This document shows positions 1 through 8,804 of a stretch of DNA of 64,000 bases, piece by piece (the first letter of the stretch is position 1; each line of letters opens with the position of its first letter). The notes below the pieces were generated by a model. The model saw nothing but the letters and a program-made list of their open reading frames with translations, did no database searches and was not told the DNA's origin. A program made the position numbers and the translations under genes. The DNA is from Flavobacterium sp. AED. GTDB taxonomy: Bacteria > Bacteroidota > Bacteroidia > Flavobacteriales > Flavobacteriaceae. Where the stretch lies: the NCBI RefSeq assembly GCF_000812945.1, contig NZ_JSYM01000003.1:62001-126000 (forward strand), in the 5' to 3' direction.

Positions 1-25
1 AAACGGATAGCGGGAAAAAGCTCCA
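1..25 (-). repeat. Partial copy of the dispersed ~80-base hairpin repeat, cut by window edge
   Basis: Read on the minus strand this begins GGAGCTTTTTCCCGCTATCC, matching the conserved left end of the copies at 13848, 20811 (reverse) and 42016. Only that end is inside the window, so the central hairpin cannot be checked. Confidence 0.55.
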
Positions 26-47
26 AAAAAACAAATATTAAGAAGGA

Positions 48-1265
48 TTATTTCTTTTTCATATTGGGTAAGAAATAAGTAAAAACACCAATCAGCGGTA
101 GAAAAGAACTTAATTTATAAACGTATTCAATACTGGTTTGATCTGCAACATAACCCAAAATTGCCGAACCTAAACCTCCCATACCAAAGGCAAAACCGAA
201 AAATAGTCCGGAAATCATCCCTACTTTTCCTGGCATTAATTCTTGTGCAAAAACTAAAATCGCTGAAAACGCAGAAGCAATAACAATTCCGATGATAACC
301 GATAATACTCCTGTCCAAAATAAATCAGCATAAGGCAATAATAAAGTGAATGGCGCAGCTCCAAGTATCGAAATCCAAATGATATATTTTCTGCCAAAAC
401 GATCTCCTAAAGGCCCACCTATTAATGTTCCTGCAGCTACCGAAGCTAAAAACAAAAACAAATGAAACTGAGATTCCTGTATCGTAAGCCCAAATTTATG
501 CATGAGATAGAAAGTAAAATAACTTGACATACTCGCCATATAGAAAAACTTGGAAAATATCAACAACAATAAAACTGCTAATGCTATATTAATTTTTCTT
601 TTGGACAATGAAACTGCAACCTCTTCAGTGACTATTTTTTTAGCAGCTCGAAGATTCAAATGATTTTGATACCACAGCGCAATTTGGGACAAAATAATGA
701 TTCCTAAAACACCTGCAATCACAAACCATATTATATTCGATTGTCCAAAAGGAGCAACAACCAGTGCTACTAATAAAGGACCAATTGCACTTCCTGAATT
801 TCCTCCCAATTGGAAAATAGATTGTGCCAAACCTCGCTTACCTCCTGAACCTAAATAAGCAACACGAGATGCTTCCGGATGAAATATGGAAGAACCAATT
901 CCTACAAATGCAACTGACACCAGCAACATCCAAAAAGAAGTTGAAATCGATAAAAATCCCAATCCAGTAATAGTAAATAACATCGCGATTACTAAAGAAT
1001 AGGGTTTTGGATATTTATCGGTATAAAAACCTATGAAAGGCTGCAGAATAGAAGCTGTAAGTTGGAAAACGAATGTTATCAATCCAATTTGAGTGAAACT
1101 AAGATTAAAATTCTCTTTTAATATTGGATACGTCGAAGGAATAACTGATTGCATTAAATCATTTAACAAATGAGCAAAAGCTATTGAAAATAACACCGAA
1201 TAAACTGTTTTTTGAACGATTGGAGCGTTGATGGTTTGTGACGCTGTTGCTGAAGAAATATTCAT
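48..1265 (-). CDS. MFS transporter, fosmidomycin-resistance (Fsr) type
   Basis: 405-residue inner-membrane protein with about 12 hydrophobic segments. The early stretch AHLLNDLMQSVIPSTYPILK and the following FTQIGLITFVFQLTASILQP are typical of the Fsr branch of the major facilitator superfamily. Members export fosmidomycin or other small molecules by proton antiport, but the real substrate here cannot be told from sequence. A GGPLGDRFGRKY loop matches the usual MFS signature between helices. The start ATG at 1265 gives a normal family length and there is no better downstream start. It lies 26 bases after the AEC transporter on the same strand, so the two may be co-transcribed. Confidence 0.82.
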   Translation of the reverse strand: MNISSATASQTINAPIVQKTVYSVLFSIAFAHLLNDLMQSVIPSTYPILKENFNLSFTQIGLITFVFQLTASILQPFIGFYTDKYPKPYSLVIAMLFTITGLGFLSISTSFWMLLVSVAFVGIGSSIFHPEASRVAYLGSGGKRGLAQSIFQLGGNSGSAIGPLLVALVVAPFGQSNIIWFVIAGVLGIIILSQIALWYQNHLNLRAAKKIVTEEVAVSLSKRKINIALAVLLLLIFSKFFYMASMSSYFTFYLMHKFGLTIQESQFHLFLFLASVAAGTLIGGPLGDRFGRKYIIWISILGAAPFTLLLPYADLFWTGVLSVIIGIVIASAFSAILVFAQELMPGKVGMISGLFFGFAFGMGGLGSAILGYVADQTSIEYVYKLSSFLPLIGVFTYFLPNMKKK

Positions 1266-1291
1266 ATTCTAATTATAAAAGGGTCTAAAAA

Positions 1292-2203
1292 TTAAATAAA
1301 TTGTGCCACGAAATACCAAAACACTAATGTTACGAATGACAATGGTATTCCAAAACCAATCATCATACTACTCAATCTGGGTTTTAAACCGTGGGAAGTA
1401 GCCAAAATACTTGCTGTAATCATTGGAGCCATAGCAGCTTCCATGATGGATACCTGAATCGTTTTTGAATTTTGATCTAAAATTACAACATACAATAAAT
1501 AGATTAGCGCCGGAGTCAATATTAATTTGTACAAAAGTCCCAATCCCAAAAATTTCCAATGTTGGCTTTTCCTATCAAATCGCAATTGCAATCCTACAGA
1601 AAGCATTGCCAATGGAGTCATCACACTACCCACTTTTTGTAAACCAAACTGAATATATTCGTGGAAATCAAAATCCAATACATTCATTAAACAAGCCAAC
1701 AGGAAAGTGATAAATGGAGGAAAGAACAGTATTTTTTTTGTAATATGAAATCCGCTGGGACTTCCACTAGAGAATAATGTGGCTACAAGAATTCCTAATG
1801 TTGAAAGTACGACAAAAGTACCCGGCTGATCAACCAGAATAGCAGTTTTTAAACCTTCTTCACCATATAAAGCTTGGATAATTGGAAAACCTAAAAAAGA
1901 AGTGTTCCCCAAACCGGCAGTAATAATCAAACAACCCGTAAGTTTTTTTGACCATCCAAATCTATTTCCTAAAAAGCTAAAAAGCAAATACGAAACTATA
2001 AAACCAATCCATGTGACACCAATAGGAAACAACAGCTTATTATCCCATTCTATTTTTGGTATATAATACAAGGCCAAAGCAGGAAGACAAATATAAATAA
2101 CCACATTATTTAAAATCTTGTACGTATTGGACGGAAAACGTTTCACTTTTTGCAATACGATTCCAAGAAATAGACAAACGAAGATTAGAATAATGTTATT
2201 CAT
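1292..2203 (-). CDS. AEC family transporter (auxin efflux carrier-like permease)
   Basis: About 303 residues with roughly ten hydrophobic segments split into two halves, as in the bacterial AEC/BART permeases that export malonate, malate or other organic acids. Visible family features are the central GNTSFLGFPIIQALYG stretch and the later MTPLAMLSVGLQLRF. The frame is open further upstream to 2278, but the ATG at 2203 (MNNIILIFV) starts directly in the first membrane helix. The extra 25 residues upstream are not membrane-like, so I chose 2203. It is divergent from the Rrf2 regulator, which may control it. The substrate is unknown. Confidence 0.8.
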   Translation of the reverse strand: MNNIILIFVCLFLGIVLQKVKRFPSNTYKILNNVVIYICLPALALYYIPKIEWDNKLLFPIGVTWIGFIVSYLLFSFLGNRFGWSKKLTGCLIITAGLGNTSFLGFPIIQALYGEEGLKTAILVDQPGTFVVLSTLGILVATLFSSGSPSGFHITKKILFFPPFITFLLACLMNVLDFDFHEYIQFGLQKVGSVMTPLAMLSVGLQLRFDRKSQHWKFLGLGLLYKLILTPALIYLLYVVILDQNSKTIQVSIMEAAMAPMITASILATSHGLKPRLSSMMIGFGIPLSFVTLVFWYFVAQFI

Positions 2204-2299
2204 AGTGTAGAATTGAATGCAAAAATACCATTTAAATTTATTTAGAAAAAAAGGAAATCGCCATTTTGATTTTTCCATAATGTTAAAAAAATATAAAAC

Positions 2300-2329
2300 T
2301 TGTCTATTTCAATTTTACTCGTATATTTG
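2300..2329 (+). promoter_or_regulatory. Bacteroidota-type promoter of the Rrf2 gene
   Basis: TTG at 2300-2302, a 19-base spacer, then TATATTTG at 2322-2329. This fits the TTG-N19-TAnnTTTG consensus of the Bacteroidota primary sigma factor exactly. Transcription would begin about ten bases before the ATG at 2349, which supports that start. Confidence 0.65.
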
Positions 2330-2348
2330 TAATATATTTTATTACAGT

Positions 2349-2756
2349 ATGATTTCAGGTAAATTTGCAATAACAATCCATATCCTTACTTTACTTTCTA
2401 AATTTCCAGAGGACTATTTATCTTCTGAATTTATAGCGGGAAGCATGAATTTACATCCAGTTTTAGTAAGAAAGGAAATAGCAAACCTGAAGAAAAACAA
2501 TATTGTAGAAAGTAAAGAAGGCAAAAATGGTGGAACTAAATTGCTGAAATCTGCATCAAATATTTCATTAGATGCCATTTTTAAAATGACTTTTGATACG
2601 GTCAATTTAGGTTTCTCAAAAAACAAACCCAATCCAGACTGCCTTGTAGGAAAGAAAATCAACGAAAATTTAGAAAATTTATATGAAAACATCAACGAAA
2701 AAATCAGCTCGCAATTAAGAGGTATTTCATTGGAAGATTTTTCGAATAAATTTTAA
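2349..2756 (+). CDS. Rrf2 family transcriptional regulator
   Basis: About 135 residues. The N-terminal winged helix reads MISGKFAITIHILTLLSKF with a recognition region HPVLVRKEIANLKKNNIVES, followed by the wing KEGKNGGTKL, all typical of Rrf2 proteins. The three-cysteine Fe-S cluster of IscR/NsrR is absent: one Cys (NPDCLVG) lies where the cluster region would be. It therefore resembles the YwnA-like, non-cluster branch that often responds to electrophiles or redox stress. The frame extends upstream to 2217, but the promoter at 2300-2329 and family length favour 2349. The oxidoreductase 56 bases downstream on the same strand is a likely co-regulated partner. Confidence 0.85.
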   Translation: MISGKFAITIHILTLLSKFPEDYLSSEFIAGSMNLHPVLVRKEIANLKKNNIVESKEGKNGGTKLLKSASNISLDAIFKMTFDTVNLGFSKNKPNPDCLVGKKINENLENLYENINEKISSQLRGISLEDFSNKF

Positions 2757-2812
2757 ACTATTTTTTTAAACTAAACTGTAACTTTTTTTATTACTTTTAA
2801 ATACATATAATT

Positions 2813-3460
2813 ATGAAAATTGCAATTATTGGAGCCACCGGATTTGTAGGTTCCGCTATTTTAAATGAATTAGTAAATCGAAATCACGAGGTTATTGCCA
2901 TAGCAAGAAACCCTAAAAATGATGAAAACGTAACCATCAAATGGGAAAAAGCAGACATAAATAACGTTGAAGAACTGTCTAAGATTATTGCCGGAAATGA
3001 TGTGGTAATAAATGCTTTCAGTGCCGGATGGACCAATCCAAATTTATATACTGATTTTCTTGAAGGATCAAAAGCGATTCAGGAAGCGGTTAAAAAATCA
3101 GGTGTGAAAAGATTTATCACCATTGGTGGCGGAGGAAGTTTATTTGTTGCTCCAAATTTACAAGCGGTAGATACCCCCGATTTCCCAAAAGAATATTATG
3201 CAGGAGCAACAGCGGCAAGAGATTATTTGAATATTATTAAAGAAGAAAAAGAGTTGGATTGGGCATTTTTCAGTCCGGCTTTTGAAATGCACCAAGGAAT
3301 TACTACAGGTAGAACCGGAAAATACCGTTTAGGATTAGACACTCCCGTTTTTGATGAAAATCAAAGAAGCATTTTGTCCGTTGAAGATCTAGCAGTTGTT
3401 ATTGCTGATGAAGCTGAAAATCCAAAACACCATCAAGTCCGTTTTACAGCAGCGTATTAA
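2813..3460 (+). CDS. NAD(P)-binding oxidoreductase, NmrA/atypical SDR type
   Basis: 215 residues. The N-terminal Rossmann motif GATGFVGSAI (residues about 7-16) is the GxxGxxG dinucleotide site of atypical SDRs. The NmrA-like middle has a GVKRFITIGGGGSLFV segment. A YYAGATAARDYL segment may serve as the YxxxK-like region but is not canonical. Proteins of this kind reduce quinones or act as redox sensors; the substrate is not known. It sits right after the Rrf2 gene, a pairing common among redox-responsive Rrf2/oxidoreductase modules. This link is inferred from context only. Confidence 0.8.
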   Translation: MKIAIIGATGFVGSAILNELVNRNHEVIAIARNPKNDENVTIKWEKADINNVEELSKIIAGNDVVINAFSAGWTNPNLYTDFLEGSKAIQEAVKKSGVKRFITIGGGGSLFVAPNLQAVDTPDFPKEYYAGATAARDYLNIIKEEKELDWAFFSPAFEMHQGITTGRTGKYRLGLDTPVFDENQRSILSVEDLAVVIADEAENPKHHQVRFTAAY

Positions 3461-3476
3461 TTCATATCCTAATTTT

Positions 3477-3621
3477 AACTAAATCACTCTATGCACTTAA
3501 AGTTCATAGTGATTTAGTTTGCCACAGATTAAAAAGATTCACACAGATTAATCAGTGATAATCTTTTTAATCTGTGGCAAAACATTTTCTAGAAGCTAAA
3601 GCGAAATGCACTAAAGTGCAT
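3477..3621. repeat. Cluster of three palindromes in the gap before meaB
   Basis: First palindrome 3477-3519 (AACTAAATCAC arms). Second palindrome has perfect 19-base arms, GCCACAGATTAAAAAGATT at 3521-3539 and its reverse complement at 3560-3578. Third is ATGCACTAAAGTGCAT at 3606-3621. The words TGCACT and AAATCACT recur between them. It follows the plus-strand oxidoreductase and could terminate it, but the density suggests a small repeat element. No ORF is present. Confidence 0.65.
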
Positions 3622-3721
3622 AGTTTTAACTATTTCTATGACCAATAAAACAGTTTCATAAGGCAATCGCTTTTTGAAACTGTTTTTGTTTTCACTACTT
3701 TTACTCTTCAAATAAAAAATT

Positions 3722-4810
3722 TTGTCGAATAAAAAACAGTCCCATAGCGCCCTACACGAAAAACCTGGAATTTCTCCCCCAGAAATTATCAGTTCAATCG
3801 CTGTTGCGCACATCAAAAAATTCAGAAAAATTCAACCTTCACCAAAAGAATTGGTTGAGGGGATTTTAGTAGGAAATATAACGGCATTGAGTCGGGCAAT
3901 TACGCTGGTCGAAAGTACAAATAGTGATCATTTGGCGAAAGCCAACGAAGTTATAAATGCTTGCTTACCTCATGCCAATAAATCAGTAAGAATAGGAATA
4001 ACTGGAGTTCCTGGTGTGGGAAAAAGTACCTTTATTGAAGCTTTTGGAAAATACTTGACAAGTTTAGGGAAAAAAGTGGCCGTTCTCGCCGTTGATCCCA
4101 GTAGCACGATTTCGCATGGAAGTATTTTAGGTGACAAAACCCGAATGGAGGAATTAGTTAAAGATGAAAATGCTTTTATTCGCCCTTCGGCATCTGGAGA
4201 AACATTGGGTGGTGTTGCCCGAAAAACCAGGGAAACCATTACGCTTTGTGAAGCTTGCGGGTTTGACACAATAATTATTGAAACTGTGGGAGTTGGTCAA
4301 AGTGAGACCGCTGTTCACAGTATGGTGGATTTCTTTTTACTGCTAAAAATTTCTGGCGCCGGTGATGAATTGCAAGGTATCAAACGCGGAATTATGGAAA
4401 TGGCAGATGCTATCGTAATCAATAAAGCCGATGGCGATAATATTAGAAAAGCCAACTTAGCAAAACTAGAATTCAATAGGGCATTGCATCTTTTTCCTGC
4501 TAAAAAATCAGGTTGGATTCCTACCACTTCAACTTGTAGTGCGATAACACATGAAGGAATTAGGACTGTTTGGGAAACTATTGAGCAATTTCTGGAACTG
4601 ACGAAAGAGAACAATTATTTCTTTGAAAAGCGAAAAGAGCAAAATCAATATTGGATGTTAGAAACGATCAACGAACAGTTAAAATTGAACTTTTACAACC
4701 ATCCTGAAATTCACCAATTATTGGACTCAACAAAAAAAGCGGTGCAAAATGATGAAATTTCACCCTTTACAGCCGCTCAATTATTATTGGAAAAATATTT
4801 TAAATTTTAA
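3722..4810 (+). CDS. meaB: Methylmalonyl-CoA mutase-associated GTPase MeaB
   Basis: 362-residue G3E-family P-loop GTPase that gates adenosylcobalamin loading and protects methylmalonyl-CoA mutase. Visible motifs are the Walker A GVPGVGKST (about residues 95-103), AVDPSST, ETVGVGQSE (switch/Walker B region) and the base-recognition NKAD. The start is TTG at 3722: an in-frame stop lies at 3713 and no ATG occurs before the P-loop, so an ATG start would destroy the protein. It is not next to its partner genes, which lie about 38 kb away at 42484-46052. It converges with the secreted protein gene at 4837. Function confidence is high, start confidence moderate. Confidence 0.9.
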   Translation: MSNKKQSHSALHEKPGISPPEIISSIAVAHIKKFRKIQPSPKELVEGILVGNITALSRAITLVESTNSDHLAKANEVINACLPHANKSVRIGITGVPGVGKSTFIEAFGKYLTSLGKKVAVLAVDPSSTISHGSILGDKTRMEELVKDENAFIRPSASGETLGGVARKTRETITLCEACGFDTIIIETVGVGQSETAVHSMVDFFLLLKISGAGDELQGIKRGIMEMADAIVINKADGDNIRKANLAKLEFNRALHLFPAKKSGWIPTTSTCSAITHEGIRTVWETIEQFLELTKENNYFFEKRKEQNQYWMLETINEQLKLNFYNHPEIHQLLDSTKKAVQNDEISPFTAAQLLLEKYFKF

Positions 4811-4836
4811 TAACTAAATTTCAGAACTATTATTTT

Positions 4837-5640
4837 TTAACGGATGTTACCCACGGAATTTTTAGCCGTATCATGTTTCGTTTTTAAAATACCATTTTCT
4901 ATGGTAAAACCAACGCGAACCTGAGTTTTCAAGGTGTCTTTTAAACCCGAAGTCGCTTTTTCAACTATAACAAATGCTAATTCAAAATCACCCTCTGATA
5001 ATTCCAACATCGAATCACCACTATTCTTATCTTCCATTTTCCAAACTAGTTTTCCAGTTCTTGCATAGGAAGCTGCAGCTGCTCCACCGCCAGCACCTCC
5101 TGCTAAATTACCCACACTCGAAACTGCTGCCGAAATAATAGCACCACCCGGCAAAACACCACCCAATAACGAGGCGCCTTGTGATAATGCTCCTCCGGCT
5201 GCATGTAACCCTTGATTTACTTTTTCGCCAAAAGCAAGACTCTCATTTCTAGACAATTCAACAATTTTACCATTGGCAATATTTATTTTATATCCTGTAT
5301 TAGAAGGAAATAAAACAACACAACCTCCTTCAATTAATGCTATATTTATTTTACCCGCATTTACTTTCTCGCCAAATGTTGCTCCTTGAGTTTGTTTTGG
5401 AACGGTAACATTCATCGAAATTCTATTGGGCATTCCTCCATTTATGTTATTTATATTGCTTTTTGCATTTCCTATCGTTTCTGGAGTTGACTTTGTTTCC
5501 ATTTCATTTAAAGAATTGTCTGTTTGTATCTTTTTCTCTTTTATGGATGCATCTAATTTTTTTAGTTGAGCAAAACTATTTTGCGCCAATAAAAGCAGAA
5601 CAATAATAACTTTTGAAATTGTTTTTGAATTTTTCATCAC
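4837..5640 (-). CDS. Secreted protein of unknown function with a Gly/Ala-rich middle
   Basis: 267 residues. An N-terminal signal peptide is clear (KTISKVIIVLLLLAQNSFAQ, likely cut after Ala-Gln), so the protein is exported. Residues about 140-190 are a hydrophobic Gly/Ala/Ser-rich stretch (GGALSQGASLLGGVLPGG, then GGAGGGAAAASYART) that could be a membrane-inserting hairpin or a flexible linker. The C-terminal 70 residues look like an ordinary beta-rich domain. No family was recognised. The two ends are unlike the middle in composition. It is a single-gene unit convergent with meaB. Confidence 0.6.
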   Translation of the reverse strand: MMKNSKTISKVIIVLLLLAQNSFAQLKKLDASIKEKKIQTDNSLNEMETKSTPETIGNAKSNINNINGGMPNRISMNVTVPKQTQGATFGEKVNAGKINIALIEGGCVVLFPSNTGYKINIANGKIVELSRNESLAFGEKVNQGLHAAGGALSQGASLLGGVLPGGAIISAAVSSVGNLAGGAGGGAAAASYARTGKLVWKMEDKNSGDSMLELSEGDFELAFVIVEKATSGLKDTLKTQVRVGFTIENGILKTKHDTAKNSVGNIR

Positions 5641-5820
5641 AGTTTAGATTTAATGGTTTATAGTAGTATATCAATAGCCGTTAGTATTTGTTACCCCTAT
5701 TTTTATTATTTTTTTTTAGTTTTAAACATTCTCGAATCCAGTTAGTTAAAAATATAACTAATTTATTTGAGTATAAATTTTATTTTCAATAATTAGAAAA
5801 TATTTAAAAAAGGAAACAAA

Positions 5821-5866
5821 AAATGACCATAAATGATAAAATTTAATCATTTACGGTCATTCATTT
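5821..5866. terminator. Hairpin terminator downstream of the small acidic gene
   Basis: Imperfect inverted repeat: AATGACCATAAATGAT pairs with ATCATTTACGGTCATT across a short AT loop. It sits just beyond the stop of the minus-strand gene at 5893 and is AT-rich on both flanks. Confidence 0.55.
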
Positions 5867-5892
5867 ATTATTAGAAACGTGTTAAACTAAAC

Positions 5893-6123
5893 TTACTCTT
5901 TTTCGTAACGCTCCATTTCCCTATCGTAAAATTCATTCGCCAGAACAATCAATCCCTCCATTTCAGCATTCAATTCACCTTCATCAAGATCTTCCGCTTC
6001 TTCCATGAACTCTACCTCATCATCTTTTAGATTGATAATAAATCTTGGGTAATCTAAGTGTATGATGAAAATATCTTCCGGAAAATCTGTATTGTCGCCT
6101 AGTAAAAATTTTGGTAATTCCAT
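5893..6123 (-). CDS. Small acidic protein of unknown function
   Basis: 76 residues, strongly acidic (runs such as EFMEEAEDLDEGELNAEMEG). There is no signal peptide or membrane segment, so it is probably cytosolic. The N-terminal half (MELPKFLLGDNTDFPEDIF, then IHLDYPRFIINLKDDE) looks beta-rich and the C-terminal half helical. I recognise no named family. The gene is preceded by the SPFH gene on the same strand with a 76-base gap, so co-transcription is possible. Confidence 0.65.
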   Translation of the reverse strand: MELPKFLLGDNTDFPEDIFIIHLDYPRFIINLKDDEVEFMEEAEDLDEGELNAEMEGLIVLANEFYDREMERYEKE

Positions 6124-6199
6124 TTTTTTATGTTTAATCGGTTAATCGTTGTTTTTGTTTATTCGATTAAACAAATAACCGAATAAACTTTTTTAAAAT

Positions 6200-7108
6200 C
6201 TATTTATCAGAAAGAATAACTGGTGTATTGCCTCTACCATTCATAAAAATGATTTTAGTATTAGGAGAAGCTGCTAGTTCTTTTTGTGCTTTTATTTGTT
6301 CGTATTGCAATTGTTTATCTGATAAGCCAGTAGAAATAATTCTTTGATAATCAGCAATACCTTGTGCTTCCACTCTTTTTCGTTCGGCTTCCTGTTTTTC
6401 TTTTTGAAGTACAAAAGTCATTTTTTGTGCATCTTGTTCTGCATTAATTTTACTTTCAATAGATGCTTTTACTGATGTAGGAAGGTTAATATTTCTAATT
6501 AGCAATTGCTCCAAAACCAATCCTCTGGTTTTAAAATCAGCTTCTATCGTTTTGAAAATTCGTTGTTGAAATTCGTTCCTTTTGGTAGAATATAAAGCGA
6601 CTGCATCATAATAAACAGCGTTATCACGAATACGGGTTCTTGTTACGGGACGAACAATTTTATCCGAATAATCAACTCCAATTTGCTTGAAAATTTTTGG
6701 TGCCGATTCTGGCGAAACACGGAATAAAACGGTCAAATCAATTACCACTTCCAGACCGTCATTTGACAAAACACGAATGGCATCATCACCTGTTTGAGCC
6801 CCTTCTCCATGAACTGCTGACATGGTGTAGTTTTGAGTTTGAATATCAAACTCAGTTACATCCAATAATGGATTTATCAAATGCAAACCACTTTCCAAAA
6901 CATCGGGTTGTACACTTCCGTATAGCGATTGAACTCCCACTTTTCCCGCATCAATCTGTTTGAACATCGAAGAAAAAAGACCTAAAGCAATTACTAAAAC
7001 GCCAATAATTTTTAGAACATTTGCAAATTTTGAAAACGGATTTACATTACTTTTTAATGAAAAACTAGTAATCAATAAAATTATTCCAAGAATAATAAAT
7101 AGTATCAT
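6200..7108 (-). CDS. SPFH/prohibitin family membrane protein
   Basis: 302 residues. Two N-terminal hydrophobic segments (MILFIILGIILLITSFSL and VLKIIGVLVIALGLFSSMF) anchor it. They are followed by the SPFH/band-7 domain, starting DAGKVGVQSLYGSVQPDVLE and containing DLTVLFRVSPESAPKIFKQI. After that comes a helical region rich in Glu/Lys/Gln (KQEAERKRVEAQGIADYQ) that mediates oligomerisation. Prohibitin-like proteins form large membrane rings that often regulate proteases or lipid microdomains; the partner here is unknown. The 82-base gap to the upstream MATE gene leaves co-transcription open. Confidence 0.85.
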   Translation of the reverse strand: MILFIILGIILLITSFSLKSNVNPFSKFANVLKIIGVLVIALGLFSSMFKQIDAGKVGVQSLYGSVQPDVLESGLHLINPLLDVTEFDIQTQNYTMSAVHGEGAQTGDDAIRVLSNDGLEVVIDLTVLFRVSPESAPKIFKQIGVDYSDKIVRPVTRTRIRDNAVYYDAVALYSTKRNEFQQRIFKTIEADFKTRGLVLEQLLIRNINLPTSVKASIESKINAEQDAQKMTFVLQKEKQEAERKRVEAQGIADYQRIISTGLSDKQLQYEQIKAQKELAASPNTKIIFMNGRGNTPVILSDK

Positions 7109-7190
7109 TTTTTTTATTTGGTTGGTTAGGTTTTGTTTGTATGCTTATTATACGAGGAAAGAAATTAGAAGTTACATTGTAAGAACATTA

Positions 7191-8570
7191 TTATTTATGA
7201 TTCTTTAAAACTAATTTTCTTGTTAATCTCGCAAAGCGAATATACAAAAATAAAGCGGCAGCTGTTAATCCTGCCAAAAGCCCAATCCAGATTCCTACTG
7301 CCTGTAAAGACGTATATTTTCCTAGATAATAAGAAATAGGAAAACCGATAACCCAATACGCAACAAACGTAATATACATAGGGATTTTTACATCTTGCAA
7401 ACCTCTTAAAGCACCCAAAACTACCACTTGAATTCCATCTGAAATTTGAAAAACGGCTGCTACCAAAAGTAGTTTAGCCGTTATTATAATTATTTCCTGA
7501 TTGTCCAAAACTTGAGCAGAATCATTCATATTCAAAAATAAGTGCGGTAAAAAATTATGGAAAACAACAAAAACAATCCCGAAAAGTGTTTCCAGCATAA
7601 TTGCTAATAAAAAAATAGAGCGGGCAACAATTATCAAATTTTTATAATCGTTCATTCCTTTAGTATGACTTACTCTAATCATCGCTGTAACACTCAAACC
7701 CATGGCTACCATAAATGTTGAGGATGCCAGAGTCAGTGCTATTTGATTGGCTGCTTGACTATTTTTTCCCAAAGAACCAGAAAGCCAAATAGCCGCAGTA
7801 AACAACGTTACTTCAAATAGCATTTGCATCGCTGAAGGTAAACCCAGATTGATGATTTTTTTCAGAACTGATTTTCGTATTTCTTTGAAACTAAAGTTTT
7901 TAAAATAACGTTTCAATACTTCGTTTCTTTTCATAAGATAATGCATAAAAACCACCATCATAATTCTTGAAATTACCGTTCCTAATGCTGCACCTAGAAT
8001 TCCTAGTTTAGGAAAAATCCAAAATCCATAAATCAGCACATAATTAAAAAACACATGCACCACATTTGCCATAAAAATAGCATACATTGAATATTTTGTT
8101 TTCGCTAAACCATCGGCAAATTGTTTGTATCCTTGATACATTATAACCGGAATTAAAGAAAAAGCCACCCAATCAATATAAGGAGCAGCCATATCAGCTA
8201 CTGCTTTGGGTTGGTGCATCAAGTACATTATTTGTTTAGACAATACCGTCAAAATGAATAATGCTACCCCTAAAACGGTACACAGAAGCAACCCATGGTG
8301 AAAAGTAGTTCGGATTTTTTTATCGTCTTTTTCGGCATCAGCCTCAGCAGTCAATGGGGTTATAGCTGTAGAAAAACCTATTCCTAAAGATAATGCAATG
8401 AAGATAAAACTATTACCAAGGGAAACAGCCGCTAACTCAGTAGAACCAAGATTACCTACCATGAAATTATCTACAATTCCTATTAATGTATGACCGAGCA
8501 TTCCTAAAATTACAGGATAAGCTAATCTGATATTATAAGAAAACTCTTTGGTATATTGAGATAAATTCAC
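7191..8570 (-). CDS. MATE family multidrug efflux transporter
   Basis: 459 residues with about 12 membrane helices in two pseudo-symmetric halves. The first helix region LAYPVILGMLGHTLIGIVDN and the FMVGNLGSTELAAVSLGN stretch are characteristic of NorM/DinF-type MATE proteins. These use Na+ or H+ gradients to export cationic drugs or metabolites. The C-terminus ends in a basic tail (RFARLTRKLVLKNHK). The start at 8570 gives normal family length. Substrate is unknown. Confidence 0.88.
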   Translation of the reverse strand: MNLSQYTKEFSYNIRLAYPVILGMLGHTLIGIVDNFMVGNLGSTELAAVSLGNSFIFIALSLGIGFSTAITPLTAEADAEKDDKKIRTTFHHGLLLCTVLGVALFILTVLSKQIMYLMHQPKAVADMAAPYIDWVAFSLIPVIMYQGYKQFADGLAKTKYSMYAIFMANVVHVFFNYVLIYGFWIFPKLGILGAALGTVISRIMMVVFMHYLMKRNEVLKRYFKNFSFKEIRKSVLKKIINLGLPSAMQMLFEVTLFTAAIWLSGSLGKNSQAANQIALTLASSTFMVAMGLSVTAMIRVSHTKGMNDYKNLIIVARSIFLLAIMLETLFGIVFVVFHNFLPHLFLNMNDSAQVLDNQEIIIITAKLLLVAAVFQISDGIQVVVLGALRGLQDVKIPMYITFVAYWVIGFPISYYLGKYTSLQAVGIWIGLLAGLTAAALFLYIRFARLTRKLVLKNHK

Positions 8571-8804
8571 TTTTTATTTTTTTGTTGGCAAAGGTAATTA
8601 GAAGGTTTCAATTGTATCGATACAATTACAAATATAAAGCCTCTCTTTTAGTTATTATTTACACATAACAAGGAATTGTATAACAAAACCCATTAATTCT
8701 ATAACATCCCAAGCAATTCGGGGTTCTACATTTGTAATGTTGTTTTGAATCAAATAAAAATCAAGACAGCACCAAAAAAAAATATTAATAAAAAAATTAC
8801 AATT

